Of a stretch of 64,000 nt of DNA, positions 37,021-45,710 are shown one piece after another. This stretch comes from Kitasatospora xanthocidica (lineage in GTDB: Bacteria > Actinomycetota > Actinomycetes > Streptomycetales > Streptomycetaceae). Position numbers and translations under genes: made by a program. A model generated the notes under the pieces. It was not told the origin of the DNA. It worked only from the letters and a program-made list of their open reading frames with translations, and searched no databases. Positions within the stretch are counted from its first letter, which is position 1. Every line of letters begins with the position of its first letter. The stretch lies in assembly GCF_014656195.1 (NCBI RefSeq), contig NZ_BNBY01000001.1, forward strand, positions 361,367 to 425,366. The letters run 5' to 3'.

Positions 37021-38253
37021 TCAGCCGGCCAGCGTCCAGGACACCGACCGGGTCATGTAGCGGTCCCGGAAGGCCTCGTCCCGTACCCAGTCGGTGGTGT
37101 CCCGGACGGTCGCGGTCACGGTGGCCGTCCGGCCCGGGGGCAGGTCCAGCCGCGCGGTGTCCAGCCAGGAGCCGTCGGCCGACTGCGGCGTCACCGGGAC
37201 GCCGTCCACCTTCCACTCCACCTTCAGCTGCCGCGGCCCGCTCAGCGGCAGCGCCCGGACGTCGAGCCGGGGCCGCCCGGCCACTTCGCCGGGCGGCGGC
37301 ACCGGGGCGTCGGTCGGGCGGACCTTGCGGTACAGCTCCTCGACGATCGCCTCCCGCGAGGGCAGGTTGTAGGTGCTGCCCAGGGTGCGCATGACCGAGT
37401 CCGGGGTCGGCCGGTAGAGGCCGTTGGCGCTGCGGTAGGCCCCGACCAGCCCGGCGCCGTCCGGGGACTCGGCGCCCAGCCAGCGCCACCACTTGGTCTG
37501 CTTCCTGCGCATGTCGTCGGCGTTGAGGGTGGAGAGGTTCGGGTAGTCGGCGTCGTCCGGGGCGCTGTCGTACTCGTCGCCGAGGTCCCCCACGGTGTGC
37601 CCGATCTCGTGCTGGATGATCCGCCCGGCGTCCTGGCTGCCGCCCGCCAGGGTGGTCACCCCGGTGCCCCCGGCTCCGCCGTACTCCGTGGAGTTGGCCA
37701 GGGCGATCAGGTACTGCGGCCCGGCGCCGTCCCCCGCGTAGCGGGCGGTGGCGGACTCGTCGGCGCAGAGCAGCCGGGCGGTGCCCTCGCACCAGAAGTG
37801 CATGCCGAGCGGGGTGGCCGGGTGGCGGCCGCGGCTCTCGCTCTCGGCTATCCCGGAGACCGGGGAGACCACCTCGACCCGCCGTATGTTGAAGAAGCCC
37901 TGGTAGGTGCGGAAGGGCTCGATCTCCATCAGCGCGTGCCAGGCCCGGTCGGCCTGCTGCCGGAACAGTTCCTGTTCTCCGGCGGTGTAGCCGTCGCCGA
38001 GCAGGACCAGGGTGATCCGGTTGGCCGGGTCCCCGGTGCGGCGTATGTCGACGGTCGGGGCGGCCGCGGGTATCCGCTGGTCGGCGCGGACCGCGGTGTG
38101 CGGCGGCACCGCCCGGTCGGCCGGGGCCCCCGGCCCGATCACGCCGAACGGCGAGGGGGCGGCCAGTTCCAGGGCGGCGGGCAGCAGGGCGGTGGACACC
38201 AGCACGAGCGCGGCCAGACTCCGGACGAGACGGCCAGGGTTGCCAGACGGCAT
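37021..38253 (-). CDS. Secreted M64 family metallopeptidase
   Basis: The 410-aa protein has a Sec signal peptide (residues about 1-32, RLVRSLAALVLVSTALLPAA). The catalytic domain carries RITLVLLGDGYTAGE, the zinc motif HEIGHTVGDLGDEYD (His215, Glu216, His219) and YLIALANSTEYGG. These are hallmarks of the M64 (IgA peptidase-like) family. The last 110 residues form a beta-rich domain (DVRALPLSGPRQLKVEWKVDG, DTARLDLPPGRTATVTATV) that probably binds substrate or wall. It is likely secreted to the cell surface or medium. ATG 38253 lacks a strong ribosome site. Confidence 0.92.
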   Translation of the reverse strand: MPSGNPGRLVRSLAALVLVSTALLPAALELAAPSPFGVIGPGAPADRAVPPHTAVRADQRIPAAAPTVDIRRTGDPANRITLVLLGDGYTAGEQELFRQQADRAWHALMEIEPFRTYQGFFNIRRVEVVSPVSGIAESESRGRHPATPLGMHFWCEGTARLLCADESATARYAGDGAGPQYLIALANSTEYGGAGGTGVTTLAGGSQDAGRIIQHEIGHTVGDLGDEYDSAPDDADYPNLSTLNADDMRRKQTKWWRWLGAESPDGAGLVGAYRSANGLYRPTPDSVMRTLGSTYNLPSREAIVEELYRKVRPTDAPVPPPGEVAGRPRLDVRALPLSGPRQLKVEWKVDGVPVTPQSADGSWLDTARLDLPPGRTATVTATVRDTTDWVRDEAFRDRYMTRSVSWTLAG

Positions 38254-38398
38254 ACGGGTGCGTCCTCGGGGCTCCGGTCACCCGGCGTCGCCCGGGTGGT
38301 GGAGCGGAGACGTACCCGGCGCGGCGTGTCGCCCCCACCGGCGGACGCAAATGTCACCGACCTGGCCGAACGATCCGCATCCTCCCCGCCGTACCGGT

Positions 38399-38445
38399 CA
38401 TGCCCGTCATGCCCGTCATGCCTGTCGTGCCTGACATACCAACCA
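38399..38445. repeat. Short tandem repeat downstream of the BenE gene
   Basis: The 9-bp word CATGCCCGT and variants (CATGCCTGT, CGTGCCTGA) repeat about four times between the M64 gene start and the end of the BenE gene. It is non-coding on either strand as far as I can judge. Confidence 0.6.
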
Positions 38446-38454
38446 GATCGCCGC

Positions 38455-39678
38455 TCAGGACCGCCGGAAGTCCAGCACCAGATGGGTGCCCAGCCCGAAG
38501 AGCAGCCCCCAGAAGGCCGAGCCGATCCCGAACAGGCTCATCCCCGAGGCACTCGCCAGGAAGGTCACCACCGCCGCGTCCCGGCCGCGCTCCTCCGCGA
38601 CCGCCGCCGTCAGGCTGCCCTGCAGCGCGGCCAGCAGCGCGACCCCGGCGATCACCGCGATCAGCTCCTTCGGCAGCCCGGTGAACAGGCTCACCAGCAC
38701 CCCGCCGAAGCTGCCCACCAGCACGTACAGCACGCCCGAGGACATCCCCGCGACGTAGCGGCGGCGCGGGTCCGGGTGGGCCTCCGGGCCCGAGCAGATC
38801 GCCGCCGTGATCGCCGCCAGGTTCACCCCGGGCGAGCCGAACGGCGCCACCAGCATCGACACCGCGCCGGTCGAGCCGATCAGCAGCCGGTCGTCCGCCC
38901 GGTAGCCGAAGGCCCGCATCACCCCGAGGCCCGGCGCGTTCTGCGAGGCCAGCGCGACGATGGTGAGCGGCAGTGCCAGCCCCACCAGCGCCGACCAGGA
39001 GAAGGCCGGCACCGTCAGCACCGGCACGGTCGGCCCGCCCGAGCCCGGCCGCAGCGACAGTCCGACGGTCAGCGCCGCCAGCACCCCGCCGACCAGCAGC
39101 GCGACCGGTACGGCGTACCGCGGCGCGAGGCGCTTGGCCAGCAGGAAGGCCGTGAAGCTGCCCAGCACCAGCACCGGCGCGCTGTGCACCGCGCCGAAGA
39201 TCCCGGCACCGAAGGAGAACAGGATGCCCGCGAGCATCGCGTTGACGATCCCCACCGGCACCGCGGCGATCAGCCGGCCGAACCAGCCGGTCACCCCGAA
39301 CAGCGCCACCACCACCGCGCTCACCAGGAACGCCCCGACCGCTTCCCGGTAGGGGTAGTCGCCCAGGCTGGTCACCAGCAGCGCGGCCCCCGGGGTGGAC
39401 CAGGCGGTGATCACCGGCGTCCGGGTCCACCAGCTCAGCGCGAAGCCGCTCAGCCCGCTGCCGATCGCCACCGCCCAGATCCAGGAGGCGGTGTGCGCCG
39501 GGTCCAGCCGCCCGGCGGCCGCCGCCGCCAGCACCACCACCAGCGGTCCCGAGAAGGACACCGCGACGCAGATCAGGCCCGCCAGCAGCGCCGGCCCCGA
39601 CACGTCGCGCCGCAGCGAACGGCGTTCCCCGCTCCCGACCGGTGTCGTCTCCGGTCTGATCGTCAGCTCATCCGTCAT
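38455..39678 (-). CDS. BenE family benzoate/H+ symporter-like transporter
   Basis: The 407-aa protein has about 12 hydrophobic segments and the BenE pattern. Recognised are SWIWAVAIGSGLSGFALSWWTRTPVITAWSTPGAALL near helices 2-3, SQNAPGLGVMRAFGYRADDRL and APFGSPGVNLAAITAAICSGPEAHPD. Members take up benzoate by proton symport, but no benzoate catabolism genes lie nearby, so the substrate is uncertain. ATG 39678 was chosen over the seven-codon-longer frame. GATACT lies six bases upstream, a leaderless geometry. Confidence 0.9.
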   Translation of the reverse strand: MTDELTIRPETTPVGSGERRSLRRDVSGPALLAGLICVAVSFSGPLVVVLAAAAAGRLDPAHTASWIWAVAIGSGLSGFALSWWTRTPVITAWSTPGAALLVTSLGDYPYREAVGAFLVSAVVVALFGVTGWFGRLIAAVPVGIVNAMLAGILFSFGAGIFGAVHSAPVLVLGSFTAFLLAKRLAPRYAVPVALLVGGVLAALTVGLSLRPGSGGPTVPVLTVPAFSWSALVGLALPLTIVALASQNAPGLGVMRAFGYRADDRLLIGSTGAVSMLVAPFGSPGVNLAAITAAICSGPEAHPDPRRRYVAGMSSGVLYVLVGSFGGVLVSLFTGLPKELIAVIAGVALLAALQGSLTAAVAEERGRDAAVVTFLASASGMSLFGIGSAFWGLLFGLGTHLVLDFRRS

Positions 39679-39735
39679 CCCGGCAGTATCCCGAAGCAAG
39701 GGTCCGGAGGTCCCGAAAAAGTTTTTGAATCCACC

Positions 39736-39763
39736 TGCAACCCCCGGCGGGGATGCGCGTCTA
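39736..39763 (+). promoter_or_regulatory. Candidate ECF-sigma promoter of the LAxTG gene
   Basis: TGCAACC (39736-39742) and CGTCTA (39758-39763) are spaced as in ECF sigma promoters (AAC-type -35, CGTC -10, 16 bp between GCAAC and CGTC). The region is preceded by an A/T run. The start codon lies about 120 bp downstream. Confidence 0.5.
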
Positions 39764-39884
39764 TACGGATGAAGGCACGGAGAGCGAGACCGGCAGAGCC
39801 GGGGGGGCGCTTCCGCTCGGTAGGAGCGGGGCCGGTCGTCTTCACCATCACACCGTCAGTCACATGACCCTGGGGAGTCACGTC

Positions 39885-40877
39885 ATGCGCATGCCCGTTA
39901 TCACCCGTTTTGCGAAGAACGACCGCGCGCTCTCCGGCCGCCGCCGCGTCGCCGTCCTCGCCGCCACCACCGTCCTCGCCGGCGGCGTCCAGTTCCTCGC
40001 CACCGACACCGCCTGGGCCTGCGGCAGCTCCACCGGAACGACCTTCCCCGCCCCGACCACGCCCGCCTCCGCGCACCACGGCTCCTTCTCCGTGGGCTTC
40101 CACATGACCCCCGGCGGCCAGACCATCACCGCGGGCGGCGCCAAGGTCGAGGTCGGCGTCGGCATCACCAACTTCACCGGTGCCCCGTACGAGAACGTCT
40201 CCGCGATGCTCTCGCTGTACAACCCGGTGTCGAGCCACCCGGGGGAGGGCGTCGACCTGGGGACCGCCAACCTCCGGACCGAGGACTTCACCGTCGAGGT
40301 CATGAGCGGCGGCGTCTGGAAGCCGGTCGCCCTCCGCCACAGCTGCGACCCGGCGCTCTTCACCCTCGTCTCCCCCGCCACCACCACCGCGCGGCTGGAG
40401 GACGGCCGGGCCGCCAACTTCGCGTTCCGCGTGGGCCTCTCCGCGAAGGCGCCGAAGAGCCTGAGCGAGATCGAGATCGGCGTCCTCGCCACCGCGCCCG
40501 GGTTCGGGGCCGCCGGCGGCGGACAGCAGCACACCTACCGCGTGGAGCGGGCCGCCTCCGAGCCGACCACTCCGGCCAAGCCCAAGCCCACCAAGCCGGC
40601 CGCCCCCACCAAGAAGGCCGAGCCCGCCGCCGCGCCGGCCGCCGACAAGACCCCCGCCAAGGCCACCCAGCCCGCCAAGGCACCGGCCGCCGCGCCCGCC
40701 GCGCCGGTCGCGACCCCGTCCGCCGCCCCGGCCACCACGGCGCCCGCCGGCACCCCGGAGCTGGCCCAGACCGGCGCCTCGTCCGCCAACACCTTCCTCG
40801 CCCTCTCCTCCGCCGCCCTCCTCGCCCTCGGGGCCGGCGTCCTGATCGCCGTCCGCCGACTCCGTCCCCAGCGGTAA
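39885..40877 (+). CDS. Sortase-anchored LAxTG surface protein
   Basis: The 330-aa protein has a long signal peptide (about residues 1-45, ending ATDTAWA) and a beta-rich globular domain (about 55-220). That domain contains GITNFTGAPYENVSAMLSLYN and FAFRVGLSAKAP. A Pro/Ala/Lys stalk follows (about 225-290). The sorting signal comes last: LAQTG at 293-297, a hydrophobic helix, then RRLRPQR. LAxTG is the class E sortase motif of streptomycetes, so the protein should be linked to peptidoglycan. ATG 39885 has GGGGAG seven bases upstream. Confidence 0.9.
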   Translation: MRMPVITRFAKNDRALSGRRRVAVLAATTVLAGGVQFLATDTAWACGSSTGTTFPAPTTPASAHHGSFSVGFHMTPGGQTITAGGAKVEVGVGITNFTGAPYENVSAMLSLYNPVSSHPGEGVDLGTANLRTEDFTVEVMSGGVWKPVALRHSCDPALFTLVSPATTTARLEDGRAANFAFRVGLSAKAPKSLSEIEIGVLATAPGFGAAGGGQQHTYRVERAASEPTTPAKPKPTKPAAPTKKAEPAAAPAADKTPAKATQPAKAPAAAPAAPVATPSAAPATTAPAGTPELAQTGASSANTFLALSSAALLALGAGVLIAVRRLRPQR

Positions 40878-40896
40878 CCGGCGGGCGGGCACAGGA

Positions 40897-40946
40897 AAGG
40901 GGGCCCTCCTCTTCCGCACGGCGGTGCGGAAGAGGAGGGCCCCCTT
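40897..40946. terminator. Bidirectional terminator, perfect 23-bp stem
   Basis: Arms 40897-40919 and 40924-40946 pair perfectly around a 4-nt loop, between the convergent LAxTG gene and the E2 gene. Confidence 0.9.
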
Positions 40947-40964
40947 CTCATTCCTTCGGGGCCG

Positions 40965-42416
40965 TCAGCCCCAGGTGATCAGGCGCTTCGGGCGCTCCAG
41001 CAGGGCGGCCACGTCGGCCAGCACCTTGGAGCCCAGCTCCCCGTCCACCAGGCGGTGGTCGAAGGAGAGCGCCAGCGTGGTCACCTGACGCGGGACCACC
41101 TTGCCCTTGTGCACCCACGGCAGTTCCCGGACCGCGCCGAAGGCGAGGATGGCCGCCTCGCCCGGGTTGAGGATCGGGGTGCCGGTGTCGACGCCGAAGA
41201 CGCCGACGTTGGTGATGGTGATCGTCCCGCCCTGCATGTCGGCCGGCGAGGTCTTGCCCTGGCGGGCGGTCTCGACCAGCTCGCCGAGCGAAACGGCCAG
41301 CCCGGAGAGGGTCTTGGACCCGGCGTCCTTGATGTTGGGGACGATCAGGCCGCGCGGGGTGGCCGCGGCGATGCCGAGGTTCACCTGGCCCCTGATGACG
41401 ATCTCCTGGGCCGCCTCGTCCCACTGCGCGTTGATCTCGGGGTGCCGCTTGACCGCGGTCAGCAGCGCCCTGGCGACCAGCAGCAGCGGGCTGACCCGGA
41501 CGTCCCGGCCCAGCTCGCCGCTCTCCTTGAGCCGGCGGACGAACTTCATCGTGCGGGTCACGTCGACCTGGACGAACTCGGTGACGTGCGGGGCGGTGAA
41601 GGCCGAGGCCACCATCGCCTGCGCGGTCGCCTTGCGGACGCCCTTGATCGGCACCCGGACGTCGCCCGTGGCCGGGGCGGCCGCCGAGGCGACGACCGGC
41701 TCGGCCACGACGGCCTCGGCCACCGGCGCCGGAGCGGCCGCAGCCGCCGGAGCCGCCTGGGCCGTGGCGTACGCGTGCACGTCCTCGCGGGTGATCACGC
41801 CGTCCCGGCCGGTCGGGGTCACGGCGCGCAGGTCGACGCCGAGGTCCTTGGCCAGCTTGCGCACCGGCGGCTTCGCCAACGGCCGGTCACCGGCGGGGAC
41901 TTCGGCCACCGGCGCCGGAGCGGCCGGAGCCACCGGGGCGGGCGCGACCGAAGCAGCGGCCGGAGCAGCGACAGGCACCGCCGCCGGCTTGGCCGCGGTG
42001 ACGGTGGTGGTGGTCCGCCGGGCCCGGCGGGTGGAGCCGCCGGTGCGCGGGCCGTACCCGACCAGCACCTCGCGGCGCTCCGGCTCGGCCTCCTCGGCGG
42101 GGGCCGGCGCGGCGGGTACCGCCGCGACGGGGGCGGCCGGAGCCGCGGCCCCCGCCTCCCCGGCGACCGCGACGGAGATGATCACGGTGCCGACGTCGAC
42201 CGTGGTGCCCTCGGGGAAGTGCAGCTTCTCGACCACCCCGTTGAACGGGATGGGCAGCTCCACCGCCGCCTTGGCGGTCTCCACCTCGCAGACGACCTGC
42301 CCGTCGGTGACGGTGTCACCGGGCTTGACGAACCAGCTGAGGATCTCGGCCTCGGTGAGGCCCTCGCCCACATCGGGCATCTTGAACTCGCGGAGCGAGC
42401 GAACTTCGGTGGTCAT
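40965..42416 (-). CDS. bkdC: Branched-chain 2-oxoacid dehydrogenase E2 (dihydrolipoyl acyltransferase)
   Basis: E2 transfers the acyl group from E1 to CoA through a lipoyl arm. The 483-aa protein has a lipoyl domain with Lys49 in EVETAKAAVELP, an Ala/Pro linker, an E3-binding domain (VRKLAKDLGVDLRAVTPTGRDG) and the catalytic domain with the active-site motif SFDHRLVDGE. It is the last gene of an E1alpha-E1beta-E2 operon, 15 bp behind E1beta. No E3 gene is present, so a shared lipoamide dehydrogenase must be used. In streptomycetes this complex supplies isobutyryl-, isovaleryl- and methylbutyryl-CoA starters. The symbol is by family. Confidence 0.9.
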   Translation of the reverse strand: MTTEVRSLREFKMPDVGEGLTEAEILSWFVKPGDTVTDGQVVCEVETAKAAVELPIPFNGVVEKLHFPEGTTVDVGTVIISVAVAGEAGAAAPAAPVAAVPAAPAPAEEAEPERREVLVGYGPRTGGSTRRARRTTTTVTAAKPAAVPVAAPAAASVAPAPVAPAAPAPVAEVPAGDRPLAKPPVRKLAKDLGVDLRAVTPTGRDGVITREDVHAYATAQAAPAAAAAPAPVAEAVVAEPVVASAAAPATGDVRVPIKGVRKATAQAMVASAFTAPHVTEFVQVDVTRTMKFVRRLKESGELGRDVRVSPLLLVARALLTAVKRHPEINAQWDEAAQEIVIRGQVNLGIAAATPRGLIVPNIKDAGSKTLSGLAVSLGELVETARQGKTSPADMQGGTITITNVGVFGVDTGTPILNPGEAAILAFGAVRELPWVHKGKVVPRQVTTLALSFDHRLVDGELGSKVLADVAALLERPKRLITWG

Positions 42417-42431
42417 CTTCGCTCCCCGGTA

Positions 42432-43406
42432 TCAGTACGCGAGCGCGCGGTCGACGGCGTCGAGCACGCGGTCAAGGTCGGGGAGGAAGGCCTCCTCGAC
42501 GCGGGACGGCGGGTACGGCGCGTAGTAGCCGCCGACCCGCAGAACCGGTGCCTCCAGGTGGTAGAAGCACTTCTCCGTGAGCCGGGCGGCCAGCTCGGCG
42601 CCCATGCCCAGGAAGACGGGTGCCTCGTGCACCACGACGGCGCGACCGGTGCGCTTGACCGAGTCCTCCAGGGTGGTGAAGTCCACCGGGGAGAGCGAGC
42701 GCAGGTCGACGACCTCCAGCCGGCGGCCGTCCTCCTCGGCGGCCGCGGCGGCCTCCAGGCAGACCTTGACCATCGGGCCGTACGCGATCAGCGTCGCGTC
42801 GGTGCCGGGCCGGACGATCCGGGCGTCGTGCATGCCCAGGTCGGGGGCGTCGCCGACCTCGCCCTTGTCCCAGTAGCGGCGCTTGGGCTCCAGGAAGATG
42901 ACCGGGTCGTCCGACTCGATCGCCTGGCGCAGCATCCAGTGCGCGTCGTGCGGGTTGGACGGGGTGACCACGCGCAGACCGGCGGTGTGCGCGAAGTAGG
43001 CCTCGTGCGACTCGCTGTGGTGCTCGACCGCGCCGATGCCACCCGCGTAGGGGATCCGGATGGTGACCGGCATCTTGACGTGGCCGAGCGCGCGGGCGTG
43101 CATCTTCGCCAGCTGGGAGACGATCTGGTCGAAGGCCGGGTAGACGAAGCCGTCGAACTGGATCTCCACCACCGGGCGGTAGCCGCGCAGGGCCAGGCCG
43201 ATCGCGGTGCCGACGATGCCGGACTCGGCGAGCGGGGAGTCGATCACCCGGTCCTCGCCGAAGTCCTTCTGCAGGCCGTCGGTGATCCGGAAGACGCCAC
43301 CGAGCTTGCCGATGTCCTCGCCCATGAGGAGGGTCTTCGGGTCGTTCTCCAGCGACTTGCGCAGCGCTCCGTTCAGCGCCTTGGCGATGCTCAGCTGACC
43401 GGCCAT
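42432..43406 (-). CDS. bkdB: Branched-chain 2-oxoacid dehydrogenase E1 beta
   Basis: The 324-aa beta subunit forms the thiamine-diphosphate enzyme with E1alpha. Characteristic are LMGEDIGKLGGVFRITDGL, DSPLAESGIVGTAIGLALRG, the GGIGAVEHHSESHEAYFAH loop and KRTGRAVVVHEAP. ATG 43406 overlaps the E1alpha stop codon by one base (TGATG), so translation is coupled. The complex acts in the cytosol, decarboxylating 2-oxo acids from valine, leucine and isoleucine. Confidence 0.93.
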   Translation of the reverse strand: MAGQLSIAKALNGALRKSLENDPKTLLMGEDIGKLGGVFRITDGLQKDFGEDRVIDSPLAESGIVGTAIGLALRGYRPVVEIQFDGFVYPAFDQIVSQLAKMHARALGHVKMPVTIRIPYAGGIGAVEHHSESHEAYFAHTAGLRVVTPSNPHDAHWMLRQAIESDDPVIFLEPKRRYWDKGEVGDAPDLGMHDARIVRPGTDATLIAYGPMVKVCLEAAAAAEEDGRRLEVVDLRSLSPVDFTTLEDSVKRTGRAVVVHEAPVFLGMGAELAARLTEKCFYHLEAPVLRVGGYYAPYPPSRVEEAFLPDLDRVLDAVDRALAY

Positions 43407-44560
43407 CAGAGGTTCTCCCCCGCCTCGAAGGAGGCCGCGTACGCGACGTACTCGGCCCGTTCCTCATCGACCAGTGTGTGCGGCTCGCTGTACACGTGGT
43501 CGAAGATCAGGGTCGGGTCCGGGTCCGGCATGCCGCGCACGCCCTCGCGCACCCGCAGCCCCAGCTGCTCGCTCTCGGCGTCGACGGCGGCGAAGAACTC
43601 CTCGTCGGCCAGGCCCTCCTTCTCCAGGTGGGCGCGGAGCCGGCTGATCGGGTCCTTGGCCTTCCAGGCCTCGGTCTCCTCGGTGTGCCGGTAGCGGGTG
43701 GGGTCGTCGGAGGTGGTGTGGGCGCCCATGCGGTAGGTGAACGCCTCGATCAGCACCGGGCCGTTGCCGTTGCGGGCGTGGTCGAGCGCCCAGCGGGTGA
43801 CCGCGAGGCAGGCCAGCACGTCGTTGCCGTCGACCCGCACGCCGGGGAAGCCGAAGCCGGAGGCGCGGCGGTACAGCGGGATCTTGGTCTGGGTGGTGGT
43901 GGGCTCGGAGATCGCCCACTGGTTGTTCTGGCAGAAGAACACCACCGGCGCGTTGTAGACCGAGGCGAAGGTGAAGGCCTCGTTGACGTCGCCCTGGCTG
44001 GAGGCACCGTCGCCGAAGTACGCGATCACCGCGTCGTCGGCGCCGTCCTTGGTGATGCCCATCGCGTAACCGGTGGCGTGCAGGGTCTGCGAGCCGATCA
44101 CGATGGTGTAGAGGTGGAAGTTCTTCTCGTTCGGGTCCCAGCCGCCGTGGTTCACGCCGCGGAACATGCCGAGCAGGTTCAGCGGGTCGACGTCGCGGCA
44201 CCAGGCCACGCCGTGCTCGCGGTAGGTGGGGAAGGCGTAGTCGCCGGTGCGCATGGCGCGGCCGGAGCCGACCTGGGCGGCCTCCTGGCCGAGCAGCGAG
44301 GCCCACAGGCCCAGCTCGCCCTGGCGCTGCAGCGCGGTGGCCTCGCCGTCGAACCGGCGCACCAGCACCAGGTCGCGGTAGAGGGAGCGCAGCTCGTCCG
44401 GAGTGGTGGTGAGGGGGTAGTCGGGGTGCTCGACCCGCTCGCCTTCCGGCGTGAGCAGCTGGACGAGCTCCGGCTGGGCGTCCGTACCCGCGGCGCGGAG
44501 GGTGTCAGGGACAGCGGGGGCCGCCTTCTTGCGGGCCCTCGCCGTGCTTTTGACGGTCAC
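43406..44560 (-). CDS. bkdA: Branched-chain 2-oxoacid dehydrogenase E1 alpha
   Basis: This 384-aa subunit binds thiamine diphosphate through the motif YFGDGASSQGDVNEAFTFASV ... FCQNNQWAIS. The phosphorylation-loop equivalent (TYRMGAHTTSDDPTRYR) is present. The first 40 residues are a basic, Ala-rich extension. GTG 44558-44560 has GAGGAG six bases upstream. The frame-extending GTG 44566 overlaps that site. It is first in the operon and divergent from a DevR-like regulator over 425 bp. Confidence 0.92.
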   Translation of the reverse strand: MTVKSTARARKKAAPAVPDTLRAAGTDAQPELVQLLTPEGERVEHPDYPLTTTPDELRSLYRDLVLVRRFDGEATALQRQGELGLWASLLGQEAAQVGSGRAMRTGDYAFPTYREHGVAWCRDVDPLNLLGMFRGVNHGGWDPNEKNFHLYTIVIGSQTLHATGYAMGITKDGADDAVIAYFGDGASSQGDVNEAFTFASVYNAPVVFFCQNNQWAISEPTTTQTKIPLYRRASGFGFPGVRVDGNDVLACLAVTRWALDHARNGNGPVLIEAFTYRMGAHTTSDDPTRYRHTEETEAWKAKDPISRLRAHLEKEGLADEEFFAAVDAESEQLGLRVREGVRGMPDPDPTLIFDHVYSEPHTLVDEERAEYVAYAASFEAGENL

Positions 44561-44985
44561 GTTCACTCCTCGGTCTGTCCGGCCGCCCGGGGTCGCCGGT
44601 GACCGGTCCGGTCACCGCCTCGCGGGGCGCGCGTGGGTGTGCGCTCCCACTGCGGGGCAGGTGGTGATCCTGTTCCGACGGCACCCTCACGAGAACGTTA
44701 CCCAGCGTCCGCCCTCGGCGCGCTTGCGCTAGGACGTCCTACTTGTTCAGGGCCTACAACCCCGAGGGTGCCGCGTTCGGCTCGCCGTCGGAAGGGTGGG
44801 GGTGACGGTCGGCGTGACGCAGCTCTCAATTCGAGCGCCTTCAGGACACCAGCGCACGTTATCCGGGCGGACGCCCGCGCGTAAGGGGGTTCTCGGTATC
44901 GGTTTCGGATGTCTCTGGCCGGATCACGTCTTTACGGCGTTGAGAGCGATAGGTCTTTCCTACGGTGATATGGGAGGCTTTGGAC
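44561..44985. promoter_or_regulatory. Divergent regulatory region bkd operon / DevR-like gene
   Basis: This 425-bp region has no gene. It contains the perfect 12-bp palindrome TAGGACGTCCTA (44730-44741), a possible operator with GGAC/GTCC half sites. TTGAGA (44940-44945) and TACGGT (44961-44966) form a weak promoter, with a 15-bp spacer, for the response regulator. Confidence 0.5.
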
Positions 44986-45645
44986 GTGACTGACAACGGA
45001 CAAATCAGGGTATTCCTGCTCGATGATCACGAGGTCGTCCGACGGGGTGTGCACGACCTGCTCTCGGTCGAGGACGACATCGAGGTGGTCGGCGAGGCCG
45101 GCACCGCGGCCGAGGCGCTCACCCGGATCCCCGCGGTCCACCCCGACGTCGCGGTGCTGGACGTCCGCCTGCCGGACGGCAACGGGGTCGAGGTCTGCCG
45201 CGAGATCCGGTCCCGCCTGCCGGAGATCAAGTGCCTGATGCTGACCTCGTTCTCCGACGACGAGGCGCTGTTCGACTCGATCATGGCCGGCGCCTCCGGC
45301 TACGTCCTGAAGGCGATCCGCGGCACCGACCTGATCACCGCCGTCCGGGACGTCGCGGCGGGCCGCTCGCTGCTCGACCCGGTCGCCACCAGCCGGGTGC
45401 TCGCCCGGCTGCGCGACGGCGGCGAGAAGGAGGACGAACGGCTGGCCCAGCTCACCAAGCAGGAGCGACGGATCCTCGATCTGATCGGCGAAGGTATGAC
45501 CAATCGTCAGATCGGCAACGAGTTGCACCTGGCCGAGAAGACGGTGAAGAACTACGTCTCCAGTCTGCTCGCCAAGATGGGCATGGAGCGACGGACCCAA
45601 GCGGCCGCCTTCGTGGCGCGGCACCAGGCCGACCACCAGTACTGA
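44986..45645 (+). CDS. DevR/DosR-like NarL-family response regulator, orphan
   Basis: The 219-aa protein closely resembles mycobacterial DevR (DosR) along its whole length. Receiver: [17 protein letters not shown], Asp59 in [24 protein letters not shown] and [35 protein letters not shown] and [26 protein letters not shown]. DevR controls the hypoxia and dormancy response in mycobacteria, so oxygen or redox control is plausible but inferred. No kinase gene lies alongside. GTG 44986 has GGGAGG eight bases upstream; the GTG at 44965 lacks one. It is divergent from the bkd operon. Confidence 0.9.
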   Translation: MTDNGQIRVFLLDDHEVVRRGVHDLLSVEDDIEVVGEAGTAAEALTRIPAVHPDVAVLDVRLPDGNGVEVCREIRSRLPEIKCLMLTSFSDDEALFDSIMAGASGYVLKAIRGTDLITAVRDVAAGRSLLDPVATSRVLARLRDGGEKEDERLAQLTKQERRILDLIGEGMTNRQIGNELHLAEKTVKNYVSSLLAKMGMERRTQAAAFVARHQADHQY

Positions 45646-45698
45646 GCCGACGACTGCACAGTCCTGACGGTTTGTCAAGGGCCCCCGCCAGGGGGCCA

Positions 45699-45710
45699 TA
45701 ACCTCTGGCT
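45699..45710 (+). promoter_or_regulatory. Leaderless-type -10 of the APH-fold gene
   Basis: TAACCT (45699-45704) ends six bases before GTG 45711. A small hairpin (GGCCCCC...GGGGGCC) lies between it and an upstream TTGTCA. Confidence 0.45.
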
